Assembly: GCA_013335115.1 (NCBI GenBank)
Contig: JAAXWQ010000002.1
Span: forward strand, 124,001-188,000
From: Chlorobiaceae bacterium
GTDB lineage: Bacteria > Bacteroidota > Chlorobiia > Chlorobiales > Chlorobiaceae
Direction: 5' to 3'
Length of the DNA stretch: 64,000 nucleotides
Shown: in pieces, positions 57,365 to 64,000 of the stretch
Numbering within the stretch: the stretch's first letter is position 1
How the letters are laid out: each line of letters begins with the position of its first letter
Translations under genes and position numbers: made by a program
The notes under the pieces: model-generated
Told to the model about the DNA's origin: nothing
Databases searched by the model: none
Seen by the model: the letters and a program-made list of their open reading frames with translations, nothing else

Positions 57365-59492
57365 GCAGTGCCAGGCGATAGGTAATGAACGCGGCGATCC
57401 ACGCCACCAGCACGACGTAGCCCGTGTAGGCAAGCACGGGCTTCCATGCCCCCACCTCCTTCTTCATCACCCCCATCGAAGCGACGCACGGGATATACAG
57501 CAGGACGAACACCATCAGGCTGAGCGCAGTCGCCGGGCTGAAGGCAGGGTCGCTCCTGAGGATCGTGGCGAGGTCCGCGGGCTGGTTGCCCGCATGGCCG
57601 ATCGACACGATCGTGCCTAGGGTGGAGACCACCACCTCCTTGGCGGCAAGGCCCGTCACCAGCGCAATGCCGATCCGCCAGTCGAAACCCAGCGGGCTGA
57701 TCAGGGGCTCGAGCAACCTGCCAGCACGCCCGGCGACCGAGTACTCGAGCTGGGCCGCCTGCGCCTTCGACTCCGCCAGCCGAACGGCATGCTCCTTCTG
57801 GTCGATGCCGGCTCCTGATGCCTCGATACGCGCCTTGTCACGGGCAAGACCTGCATCGACCTCCCGGCTGCGCGGGAAGTTGCTCGCGGCCCAGATCACC
57901 ATGACCGCCGCGAGGATGAGGGTGCCGGCCTTCTTCAGGTACATCACGGCCTTCATCCTCGCCTGGAACACTACCGATGCAAGGGTCGGCCAACGGTAGG
58001 GCGGCAACTCCATGACGAACGGCTCCGATTCGCTCTTGAGTACGGTCGATTTGAGCATCCACGCCGTCCAGAGCCCAACGGCGATGCCGAGCAGGTAGAT
58101 GCCGAACATGACGTTGGCTGCGGTCGCAGGAGGGAAGAACGCCCCGGCGAGCAACACGTAGAGGGGGAGCTTCGCCCCGCAGCTCATGAACGGTATGGCC
58201 ATGATGGTTGCCAGCCGGTCCGATCGGCTCTTCAGGGTGCGCGTGGCCATGATTGCCGGGATCGAACAGCCGAATCCGGTGACCATGGGGATGAACGACT
58301 TGCCGTGCAGCCCGAACCGGTGCATCACCTTGTCGATCACGAATGCGGCCCGGGCCATGTAGCCGGATGCTTCGAGGAACGACAGGCCGATGAAAAGCAG
58401 CACGATGTTGGGCAGGAACACCACCACCCCGCCGACGCCGGAGAGGATGCCGTCGACAAGGATCGAGCGTGCGAGCGGGTCGGGCAGCCTCGGCGCAAGG
58501 GCCCCTGCGGCGAGCATGAACAGGTACTCGAGGCCACGGGTCAGGGGGGCCCCGAGGCTGAAGGTCATCTGGAAAATACCCCAGACCACGGCGAGGAATA
58601 TGGGCAGGCCAAGCACCCGGTTCAGTACGACCGTGTCGATACGGTCGGTCAGGGTGGCCTTGCCGGCATGGGGATTGCCGACGCACTCCTGCATCGCACC
58701 GCGGATAAAGGCTTGGCGGTCTTCGGTGATAAGCACCTCCGGATCGGTCCGGTGCATCCGCTCGCATTCGATGATCGCCTCCTGCAGGGCAAGCTCCACA
58801 CGGACCCAGACAGGATGCTGCCGCACCAGCCCGTAGGCTTCACGGTCGTTCTCGAGCAGCTTGATCGCCAGCCACCGATGGTTCGCGCCGTCCAGCTCAC
58901 GTTCGTGCGACAGGAGGCCTGCGATCTTATCAAGGGCCCGCTCGACTTCGGGGCTGAAGGCCAGCTTGTTCTTGGCGATACCGATCCTTCCGTCGGCGAC
59001 CCTGGCGATATGGTCGATCAGAGCCTCGATCCCCCGCTTCTGCCTGGCCGAAGTCGGGACGATATGCGAACCAAGCAGCTGCTGGAGCTGCTTGACATCG
59101 ATCGATATCCCCTTTTCCTCGACCTCGTCGATCATGTTGAGGGCCACGAGCAGTTCGACCTCCATCTCCATGAGCTGCACGGTGAGGAGCAGGTTCCTTT
59201 CAAGGTTCGCCCCTTCGACCACGTTCACCACCACATCAGGCTTCTCGTCGATGATGAACCGCCGGGTCACGATCTCCTCGGGTGAAAAGGGGGTCAGCGA
59301 GTAGGTCCCGGGGAGATCCACGACCGTGATCCGCCGCCCCTGGTAATCAACGTACCCCTCGTGCTTCTCGATGGTGACGCCAGGAAAGTTGCCAACCCGC
59401 TGGTGCGCCCCGGTGATGGCATTGAACAACGAGGACTTTCCGGCGTTCGGATTTCCGGTAAGTGCCACCGTGATGTCGCGGCCCCCGCTCAT
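57354..59492 (-). CDS. feoB: Ferrous iron transporter FeoB
   Basis: A 712-residue inner-membrane iron(II) transporter. The N-terminal G domain has G1 'ALTGNPNAGKSSLFNAITG', G2 'GVTIEKHEGYV', G3 'VVDLPGTYSLTPFSPEEIVT' and G4 'VALNMIDEVEEKGI', followed by the helical GDI domain. About ten membrane helices follow, with Gate motifs ('MVTGFGCSIPAIMATRTLK', 'MSCGAKLPLYVLLAGAFF'). A long hydrophilic loop near 'RDKARIEASGAGIDQKEHAV' is typical of the family. It is coupled to feoA by ATGA (59489-59492). Confidence 0.96.
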   Translation of the reverse strand: MSGGRDITVALTGNPNAGKSSLFNAITGAHQRVGNFPGVTIEKHEGYVDYQGRRITVVDLPGTYSLTPFSPEEIVTRRFIIDEKPDVVVNVVEGANLERNLLLTVQLMEMEVELLVALNMIDEVEEKGISIDVKQLQQLLGSHIVPTSARQKRGIEALIDHIARVADGRIGIAKNKLAFSPEVERALDKIAGLLSHERELDGANHRWLAIKLLENDREAYGLVRQHPVWVRVELALQEAIIECERMHRTDPEVLITEDRQAFIRGAMQECVGNPHAGKATLTDRIDTVVLNRVLGLPIFLAVVWGIFQMTFSLGAPLTRGLEYLFMLAAGALAPRLPDPLARSILVDGILSGVGGVVVFLPNIVLLFIGLSFLEASGYMARAAFVIDKVMHRFGLHGKSFIPMVTGFGCSIPAIMATRTLKSRSDRLATIMAIPFMSCGAKLPLYVLLAGAFFPPATAANVMFGIYLLGIAVGLWTAWMLKSTVLKSESEPFVMELPPYRWPTLASVVFQARMKAVMYLKKAGTLILAAVMVIWAASNFPRSREVDAGLARDKARIEASGAGIDQKEHAVRLAESKAQAAQLEYSVAGRAGRLLEPLISPLGFDWRIGIALVTGLAAKEVVVSTLGTIVSIGHAGNQPADLATILRSDPAFSPATALSLMVFVLLYIPCVASMGVMKKEVGAWKPVLAYTGYVVLVAWIAAFITYRLALLMT

Positions 59493-59716
59493 GAGGCCTG
59501 CCTGACGCCGATGCCATCGGCCTCGGATTTCCTGAGGGTCAGGTACAAACCCTTGAACAGTATCTCTATGGGATCTCCCAGCGGAGCCACCCGGAGAACC
59601 TTGAGCTCGGTCCCCCTGATGAGGCCGAGGTCCATGAGGCGCCTGCGGACAAGCGAATTGACGCCGGTCGAAGTGACGACGGCTTTGTCACCGACTTTGA
59701 GTTGGGATAACTTCAT
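59489..59716 (-). CDS. feoA: Ferrous iron transport protein FeoA
   Basis: A 75-residue SH3-like protein. 'LSQLKVGDKAVVTSTGVNSL' and 'RRRLMDLGLIRGTELKVLRV' are the FeoA signature, and 'APLGDPIEILFKGLYLTLRK' completes the barrel. It assists FeoB in the cytoplasm, though how is debated. It is the first gene of the feoAB pair. A palindromic A/T-rich region lies directly upstream. Confidence 0.95.
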   Translation of the reverse strand: MKLSQLKVGDKAVVTSTGVNSLVRRRLMDLGLIRGTELKVLRVAPLGDPIEILFKGLYLTLRKSEADGIGVRQAS

Positions 59717-59729
59717 CCAGATGCGAAGA

Positions 59730-59762
59730 GTAATGAATTACTGGTACTAATTAGAATTATTA
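59730..59762. promoter_or_regulatory. Candidate iron-regulator (Fur-like) site before feoA
   Basis: A palindrome GTAAT-GA-ATTAC (59730-59741) is followed by a 7-1-7-like element TAATTAGAATTATTA (59748-59762; five of seven pairs match). The A/T-rich patch lies 14 to 46 nt upstream of feoA, where a Fur-type repressor would act. The match to any published consensus is only partial. Confidence 0.45.
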
Positions 59763-59824
59763 CAAATAACACCAGAGGCAAGGCAAAACGTTTCCTGCAG
59801 GACCTCGGGGGTGTTTTTTTCAGG

Positions 59825-60205
59825 TCATCCGTGGCCTATCGGTTGGCCGGCAAACGGGGGCCAAGCCATGCTCTTGCCGCCGATGAGGTGGGCGTGGATA
59901 TGGCCGACGCTCTGCAGGGCGTCACGGCCGTTGTTGAACACGAGACGGTACCCGGATTCGAGCACCCCGGTCTTTTCCGCAACCGTACGGGCAGCCATCA
60001 GGATGTGGCCGGCGATCAGTTCGTCACCCTCGGACAACTGGCTCAACGAGGCAATGTGTTCGAGGGGAATGATCAGCACATGCGTCGGCCCAACGGGATT
60101 GAGGTCCCTGAAGGCCATAACGTAGTCGTTGCGGTAGACGACTGTGGCCGGAATGTGGCCGGCGGCAATCTTGCAGAAAATGCAGTCGGGATCGTATCTG
60201 GACAT
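59825..60205 (-). CDS. hinT: HIT family protein (HinT-like)
   Basis: A 126-residue purine nucleoside phosphoramidase/hydrolase. 'CIFCKIAAGHIPATVVYRND' is the conserved start with a CxxC pair and 'GPTHVLIIPLEHIASLSQL' forms the core. The catalytic histidine triad is 'SVGHIHAHLIGG'. The physiological role of HinT proteins is poorly defined. The C-terminus is slightly longer than E. coli HinT. It is preceded by the small lipoprotein gene (25-nt gap) on the same strand. Confidence 0.95.
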   Translation of the reverse strand: MSRYDPDCIFCKIAAGHIPATVVYRNDYVMAFRDLNPVGPTHVLIIPLEHIASLSQLSEGDELIAGHILMAARTVAEKTGVLESGYRLVFNNGRDALQSVGHIHAHLIGGKSMAWPPFAGQPIGHG

Positions 60206-60230
60206 GTTGCCTGCTGGTTGGGGTTACGGA

Positions 60231-60725
60231 CTATTTTTTCAGGGCCACGGAGATGGTGGCGTTTCCGGCGCTGCTCACGACGGCGATCGAGATGTTCCCC
60301 TTCTGCCCGGTCACGCTGCCGCCGTTACCGACGATCATGGAAGAGGCCTGGAATCCGCGCTCTTTCAGCAGCAACGCATACTTCTTTATGGCTTCCGGGA
60401 AGAGCTCCCCGGCCGCAATCGACCAGCTCACGCCGTCCGGGCTTTCCGTCCTGGTGACCGAATGGATGGTCCCGAAGGAGAATGGTGGCACCTCCGCAGG
60501 AACACCTGCCGGCCAGCCGACACCACCGGCCATGATCTCAACGGTCCGGCCCGAGGTTTCTATCGTGACGCTCTGTCCGCCATCCGGGACGGCTGAGTCT
60601 GCCTGCGTGGCTCGACGGGCCGACTTGCGGTCGGCATCCCCCTTGCGGCATCCGCCAAGCAGGGGCAGCATTGCCGCAAGCACGACCAGCCATCTTGAAA
60701 TCCCTGGAAATTGCATGTTCGCCAT
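60231..60725 (-). CDS. Putative lipoprotein of unknown function
   Basis: 164 residues. The signal peptide ends in lipobox 'LLGGC' (ISRWLVVLAAMLPLLGGC). A short charged linker and a globular domain with 'GVSWSIAAGELFPEAIKKYA', 'GFQASSMIVGNGGSVTGQKG' and a beta-rich C-terminus follow. This resembles small lipoproteins of the Chlorobi/Bacteroidetes type but matches no named domain I know. Starts are ATG 60725 or 60716. The large in-frame extension upstream is antisense to real genes. Probably anchored to the membrane. Confidence 0.72.
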   Translation of the reverse strand: MANMQFPGISRWLVVLAAMLPLLGGCRKGDADRKSARRATQADSAVPDGGQSVTIETSGRTVEIMAGGVGWPAGVPAEVPPFSFGTIHSVTRTESPDGVSWSIAAGELFPEAIKKYALLLKERGFQASSMIVGNGGSVTGQKGNISIAVVSSAGNATISVALKK

Positions 60726-60811
60726 AGTCGTTGAAGGTGTTGAGGTTCTTCGGTCAACTCCGGTATACTTCGTAATGTAATGAAAATTGTTCGGCCGCTG
60801 AGCGGCAGCGA

Positions 60812-62035
60812 TCACGAATGCCCGCTCCGGGCTATTGCAGCGCCGCACCACTGAGCGAGCATGCCAGCACCGGAAACCGCTGCAAAAAGGGCCCCCGCGA
60901 GAAAGGTGCCGGGGGGGCCGAATACCTGCCAGAGCATGCCGGCCATGAGGCTCGAAACCAGTACCGCAATGCCGAGCACCAGGTTGAAGATGCCGAAGCC
61001 CGTGGCGAGCAGCGCCGTCGGGGCGCTGTCGGCGACCAGCTTCGAGAGGATCCCCTGGGTCAGGCCGAGGTGCACGCCCCACAGGACCACGCCCACCATG
61101 ACCGCAACCGGCCCCCGGGCAGAGGCCAGGACGAGGTTCGCACAGACCAGCATGACGATCCCGGCAATCAGCTGCAGCCTCCCGCCGAACCGGTCCGCCA
61201 TGAGGCCTGCGGGATACGAAATCCCTGAATAGGCCAGGTTCATCACCACCAGGACAAGCGGCACCTGGCCGGCCGGGAGGCCGGAGGCGAGTGCCTTCAG
61301 CACAAGGAATGCGTCACTGAACCGCGCCATGGTGAACAGTGCCCCGATCAGCACGACAAGCCAGTAGGATACCGGCAGCCCTGACAACCCGGCCATCCCG
61401 AAGGCAATGGTTCCAGCCTCCTTCGCCTCATCCTTCCGTGGCGGTTCCTTCAGGCCTGCGCCGAGCAAGAGGATGCAGAGCATTGCGGGAAGCGTTGCTG
61501 CCCAGAGGACCGTCCTGATATGGTTTGAAAAAAGTGCCATCAGCGCCACTGCGCCGAGCGGCCCCAGGAATGCCCCCGCCGAATCCAGTGCCTGCCTGAG
61601 CCCATAGGCCGCCCCTCGCCTTTCGGCCGGGGCAAGCTCCGCGATCAGCGCGTCGCGCGGTGCATCGCGGATTCCCTTGCCTACGCGATCGGAAAATCGG
61701 GCAAAAAAGAGTACGCCGACCGATCCGGAAAGCGGGAACAGCGGCTTGGAAAGTGCGCTCATCCCATAGCCGAGCAGCGCAAGCGGTTTGCGGCGCCGCA
61801 TTCGGTCACTCCAGACGCCGGAAAAAACCTTCAGGATCGATGCCGTAGCTTCGGAGAAACCCTCGACAAGGCCGACACTGACCATGCTGGCGCCAAGAAC
61901 GGTCGTCATGACTACCGGAAGCAGGCTCAGCACCAGCTCCGACGAGATGTCCATGAGCATCGACACGAACCCGAGTACCCAGATGCCTGACGGCAACCCG
62001 GCGTACCTCCTGTGCGCTCCTTTTCCGGCCTCCAT
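60812..62035 (-). CDS. Major facilitator superfamily transporter
   Basis: A 407-residue protein with twelve predicted membrane helices. The MFS signature lies between helices 2 and 3 ('GVWSDRMRRRKPLALLGYGM') and repeats in the second half ('GLMADRFGGRLQLIAG'). 'RFSDRVGKGIRDAPRDALIA' is a hallmark of a subgroup often annotated as multidrug or sugar-proton permeases. GAGGAG precedes ATG 62035 by about 9 nt, so I choose it over an upstream frame. The substrate is unknown. It is divergent from the FISUMP gene. Confidence 0.87.
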   Translation of the reverse strand: MEAGKGAHRRYAGLPSGIWVLGFVSMLMDISSELVLSLLPVVMTTVLGASMVSVGLVEGFSEATASILKVFSGVWSDRMRRRKPLALLGYGMSALSKPLFPLSGSVGVLFFARFSDRVGKGIRDAPRDALIAELAPAERRGAAYGLRQALDSAGAFLGPLGAVALMALFSNHIRTVLWAATLPAMLCILLLGAGLKEPPRKDEAKEAGTIAFGMAGLSGLPVSYWLVVLIGALFTMARFSDAFLVLKALASGLPAGQVPLVLVVMNLAYSGISYPAGLMADRFGGRLQLIAGIVMLVCANLVLASARGPVAVMVGVVLWGVHLGLTQGILSKLVADSAPTALLATGFGIFNLVLGIAVLVSSLMAGMLWQVFGPPGTFLAGALFAAVSGAGMLAQWCGAAIARSGHS

Positions 62036-62197
62036 CGTGCGCTCCTCCTGTTCATGACGAAGCCATGTCGACGCAACCGCAACAACTCCCCGGTTGAAAC
62101 TCCCTTTTCCCGACGATACCATTTTGGTCGCCTTACCGTTCCTGCATCCCCTGAATTTTCTTATTATTGGCATATGCCACTAAAACAAGGAAAGCCC

Positions 62198-62893
62198 ATG
62201 ATATCACACACTCCACTCAGGAAGCTTGCAGCAGGCTTGCTCATGCTTCCGCTGCTACTCACCGCTACGGCTTGCACCAGGGACGGAAACGGGCGCGCCA
62301 CCGGATCGGTCGGGGATATCGACGGCAACCGTTACGGAACCGTCGTCATCGGCGGAAAAGGCTGGATGACGGAAAACCTCCGGGTGGGACGATACAGGAA
62401 TGGCGATCCCATCCCCGAGGTGCAGGATTCCTCTGCATGGTCCACCCTGGTGTCGGGGGCCTGGAGCAATTACGGGCATCGGGAAGAAAATGGCAAACGC
62501 TTCGGCAAACTCTACAACTGGCATGCCGTGAACGATCCGAGAGGCCTGGCGCCGGTCGGGTGGCATGTGGCGACCGACCGGGAGTGGACGGAACTTGCCG
62601 AATCGCTCGGTGGGGAAGCGCGGGCGGGGGAGGCCCTGAAGGCTCCCGGCAAATGGAGCGACCCGGCAGCCGGGGCGGGCAAAGCCAGCGGATTCGACGC
62701 ACTGCCGGCCGGAGCCAGGCGTGATAATGACGGTGCGTTCGTCCTGCTCGGGCAGTTCGCCCGCTTCTGGACATCGACCCCGGCCGATGCGGCAAGGGCG
62801 TATGGGCGGGCGATGGAGTACTACGACAGCGCCGTAAGGAGGGGTGAGGTTAAAAAGGAGAACGGATTTTCGGTGAGGTGCGTGAAGGACTGA
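62198..62893 (+). CDS. FISUMP-domain lipoprotein
   Basis: 231 residues. The lipoprotein signal has 'LPLLLTATAC' with Cys27 as the likely lipid site. The FISUMP domain ('Fibrobacter succinogenes major paralogous' type) is recognised by 'VVIGGKGWMTENLRVGRYRN', 'GKLYNWHAVNDPRGLAPVGW' and 'VATDREWTELAESLGG', ending 'GFSVRCVKD'. It is common on the surface of Bacteroidetes/Chlorobi; the role is unknown. AAGGA is 7 nt before ATG 62198, which decides the start. It ends 61 nt before sdhB's stop, facing it. Confidence 0.85.
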   Translation: MISHTPLRKLAAGLLMLPLLLTATACTRDGNGRATGSVGDIDGNRYGTVVIGGKGWMTENLRVGRYRNGDPIPEVQDSSAWSTLVSGAWSNYGHREENGKRFGKLYNWHAVNDPRGLAPVGWHVATDREWTELAESLGGEARAGEALKAPGKWSDPAAGAGKASGFDALPAGARRDNDGAFVLLGQFARFWTSTPADAARAYGRAMEYYDSAVRRGEVKKENGFSVRCVKD

Positions 62894-62954
62894 CCATCGA
62901 CCGGCAGGTGTGGAAACGCTTCCATCCTGCCGGCAGGGCAAAAAAGGGCTGGCA

Positions 62955-63728
62955 TCACATCGAGAAGCTGATCGTCTTCTCCTTTTCAGCGAAGACCTTG
63001 GCGGCAAGGAACTCGCGGTTCATGCGGGCGATGTTGGCCACCGAGATCTCCTTGGGACACTCGGCCTCGCAGGCGTAGGTGTTGCTGCAGTTGCCGAAGC
63101 CCAGGCTGTCCATGGTGGCGACCATGTTCTGTACGCGACGCTCGCCCTCCACGCGGCCCTGGGGAAGCAGGGCGAAGTGAGAGACCTTGGCCGACACGAA
63201 GAGCATTGCCGAGGCGTTCGGGCACGAAGCCACGCAGGCGCCGCAGCCGATGCAGGCAGCCGCATCGAACGAGGCGTCCGAATCGTGCTTGGGCACGGGA
63301 ATCGCATTGGCGTCGGGGATACCGCCGGAGTTCACCGTAACGTAACCGCCGGACTGGATGATCTTGTCGAAGGCGCTCCGGTCGACGATGAGGTCCTTGA
63401 GGACCGGGAATGCGCCACAGCGCCAAGGCTCGATGAAAATGTTCTCGCCGTCCTGGAACGAACGCATGTGCAGCTGGCAGGTGGTTACCCCCTTCAGCGG
63501 CCCGTGAGGGCGGCCGTTGATGTAGAGGCTGCAAGTGCCGCAAATGCCCTCGCGACAATCATGGTCGAAGGCGACGGGGTCGACGCCCTGGCTGATCAGC
63601 TGCTGGTTGAGCATGTCGAGCATTTCGAAGAAGGAGCTGTCCGGGGAGATCCCCTTGACCTCATAGGTGACCAGGCCGCCTTTATCCGCGCCGTTTTTCT
63701 GACGCCAAATCTTCAGGGTGAAATTCAT
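62955..63728 (-). CDS. sdhB: Succinate dehydrogenase/fumarate reductase iron-sulfur subunit
   Basis: 257 residues. The [2Fe-2S] site is in '[18 protein letters not shown]' with the fourth Cys in 'GVTTCQLHM'. '[20 protein letters not shown]' binds the [4Fe-4S] cluster and '[20 protein letters not shown]' the third cluster. Electrons pass between the flavoprotein and the membrane quinone. In green sulfur bacteria this complex runs as fumarate reductase in the reductive TCA cycle, which is established physiology for the group. It lies 9 nt after the sdhA stop. Confidence 0.96.
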   Translation of the reverse strand: MNFTLKIWRQKNGADKGGLVTYEVKGISPDSSFFEMLDMLNQQLISQGVDPVAFDHDCREGICGTCSLYINGRPHGPLKGVTTCQLHMRSFQDGENIFIEPWRCGAFPVLKDLIVDRSAFDKIIQSGGYVTVNSGGIPDANAIPVPKHDSDASFDAAACIGCGACVASCPNASAMLFVSAKVSHFALLPQGRVEGERRVQNMVATMDSLGFGNCSNTYACEAECPKEISVANIARMNREFLAAKVFAEKEKTISFSM

Positions 63729-63737
63729 GATCGCTGA

Positions 63738-64000
63738 TTATTTATAAGAGCGTTGAGATGGTGTCACCGTTTCGAAGCGGAGCTCTTCCTTGCGCAGTTC
63801 CGGAGCAGAGCCTCCGTCCGTAAACTCCCATGCGCCAACGAATGCGTACGCATCATCGTCGCGCATCGCCTCGCCGTCCGGCGTCTGGTATTCCTCGCGG
63901 AAGTGGCCGCCGCACGACTCGTTCCTCTGCAGCGCGTCGCGGACCATGAGCTCGCCGAGCTCGATGAAATCCTGGACTCGCCAGGCTTTCTCGAGTTCCG
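63738..64000 (-). CDS. sdhA: Succinate dehydrogenase/fumarate reductase flavoprotein subunit, C-terminal end
   Basis: Only the final 86 codons are present; the gene begins beyond base 64000. 'ELGELMVRDALQRNESCGGH' is the conserved C-terminal segment of the Bacteroides/epsilon-type SdhA/FrdA, and the frame ends 'SQRSYK'. It is coupled to sdhB on the same strand. The flavin and active-site parts are not visible here. Confidence 0.9.
   Translation of the reverse strand, partial: ELEKAWRVQDFIELGELMVRDALQRNESCGGHFREEYQTPDGEAMRDDDAYAFVGAWEFTDGGSAPELRKEELRFETVTPSQRSYK

Overview
The window looks like a chromosomal segment of a green sulfur bacterium (Chlorobiaceae, Chlorobium/Chlorobaculum type). 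The best single marker is the small soluble cytochrome at 23236-23568, which matches my memory of Chlorobium cytochrome c-555 almost motif for motif. A succinate dehydrogenase/fumarate reductase at the right edge, a high GC content, and a ClpB chaperone encoded as two separate half-length genes fit the same group. The segment is gene-dense and mostly housekeeping. I see no rRNA, tRNA, CRISPR array, prophage or transposase.

Layout. 1-6429 (minus strand): a run obgE, GNAT acetyltransferase, ptsH (HPr), then a surface-polysaccharide cluster (GT4, GT2, methyltransferase, a second GT-B enzyme, flippase) joined by ATGA overlaps. 6502-10714: xseB facing gatB, a SYLF lipid-binding protein, the N-terminal half of ClpB, and a 95-residue unknown. 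10821-15771: a Bat-type operon (moxR, DUF58, a BatD-like membrane protein, batA, batB). 15818-23568: tsaD, yajC, carA, a PhnA-type zinc-ribbon protein, a class V aminotransferase, a TPR-like protein, a B12-binding radical SAM enzyme and two related c-type cytochromes. 23734-30770: SemiSWEET, proC, batD, GDPD, a 56-residue Pmp3/YqaE protein, ruvX, pyrE, tyrA and nadK.

30771-31629 is the only long gene-free stretch. It holds 14 copies of a 38-bp tandem repeat, enclosed by inverted repeats and then by 18-bp direct repeats. 31630-43062: a KdsC-like HAD protein and kdsA, the C-terminal half of ClpB, nagZ-sixA, gpsA-plsY, purM, lysC, an NlpC/P60 lipoprotein, prmA and ppx. 43059-46084: a THUMP-like methyltransferase and an acyl-CoA synthetase. 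46192-52829: a complete biotin operon birA-bioB-bioF-bioG-bioC-bioD-bioA, with a BirA operator directly over its promoter. 52958-64000: AmiC amidase, topA, feoAB, a HIT protein, a lipoprotein, an MFS transporter, a FISUMP lipoprotein, and sdhB with the end of sdhA.

How it fits together. The biotin operon supplies the cofactor for fatty-acid and anaplerotic carboxylases under BirA repression. KdsA and KdsC serve the Kdo branch of lipopolysaccharide synthesis, beside a separate polysaccharide assembly cluster. The moxR-DUF58-batA-batB cluster, the distant batD and the TPR gene look like one envelope-stress system dispersed over about 15 kb. The most unusual points are the ClpB gene cut inside its coiled-coil middle domain with the halves about 23 kb apart on opposite strands, a KdsC-like protein whose catalytic nucleophile is replaced by proline, the 38-bp repeat island, and a family of GGAC-rich inverted-repeat elements at gene junctions.
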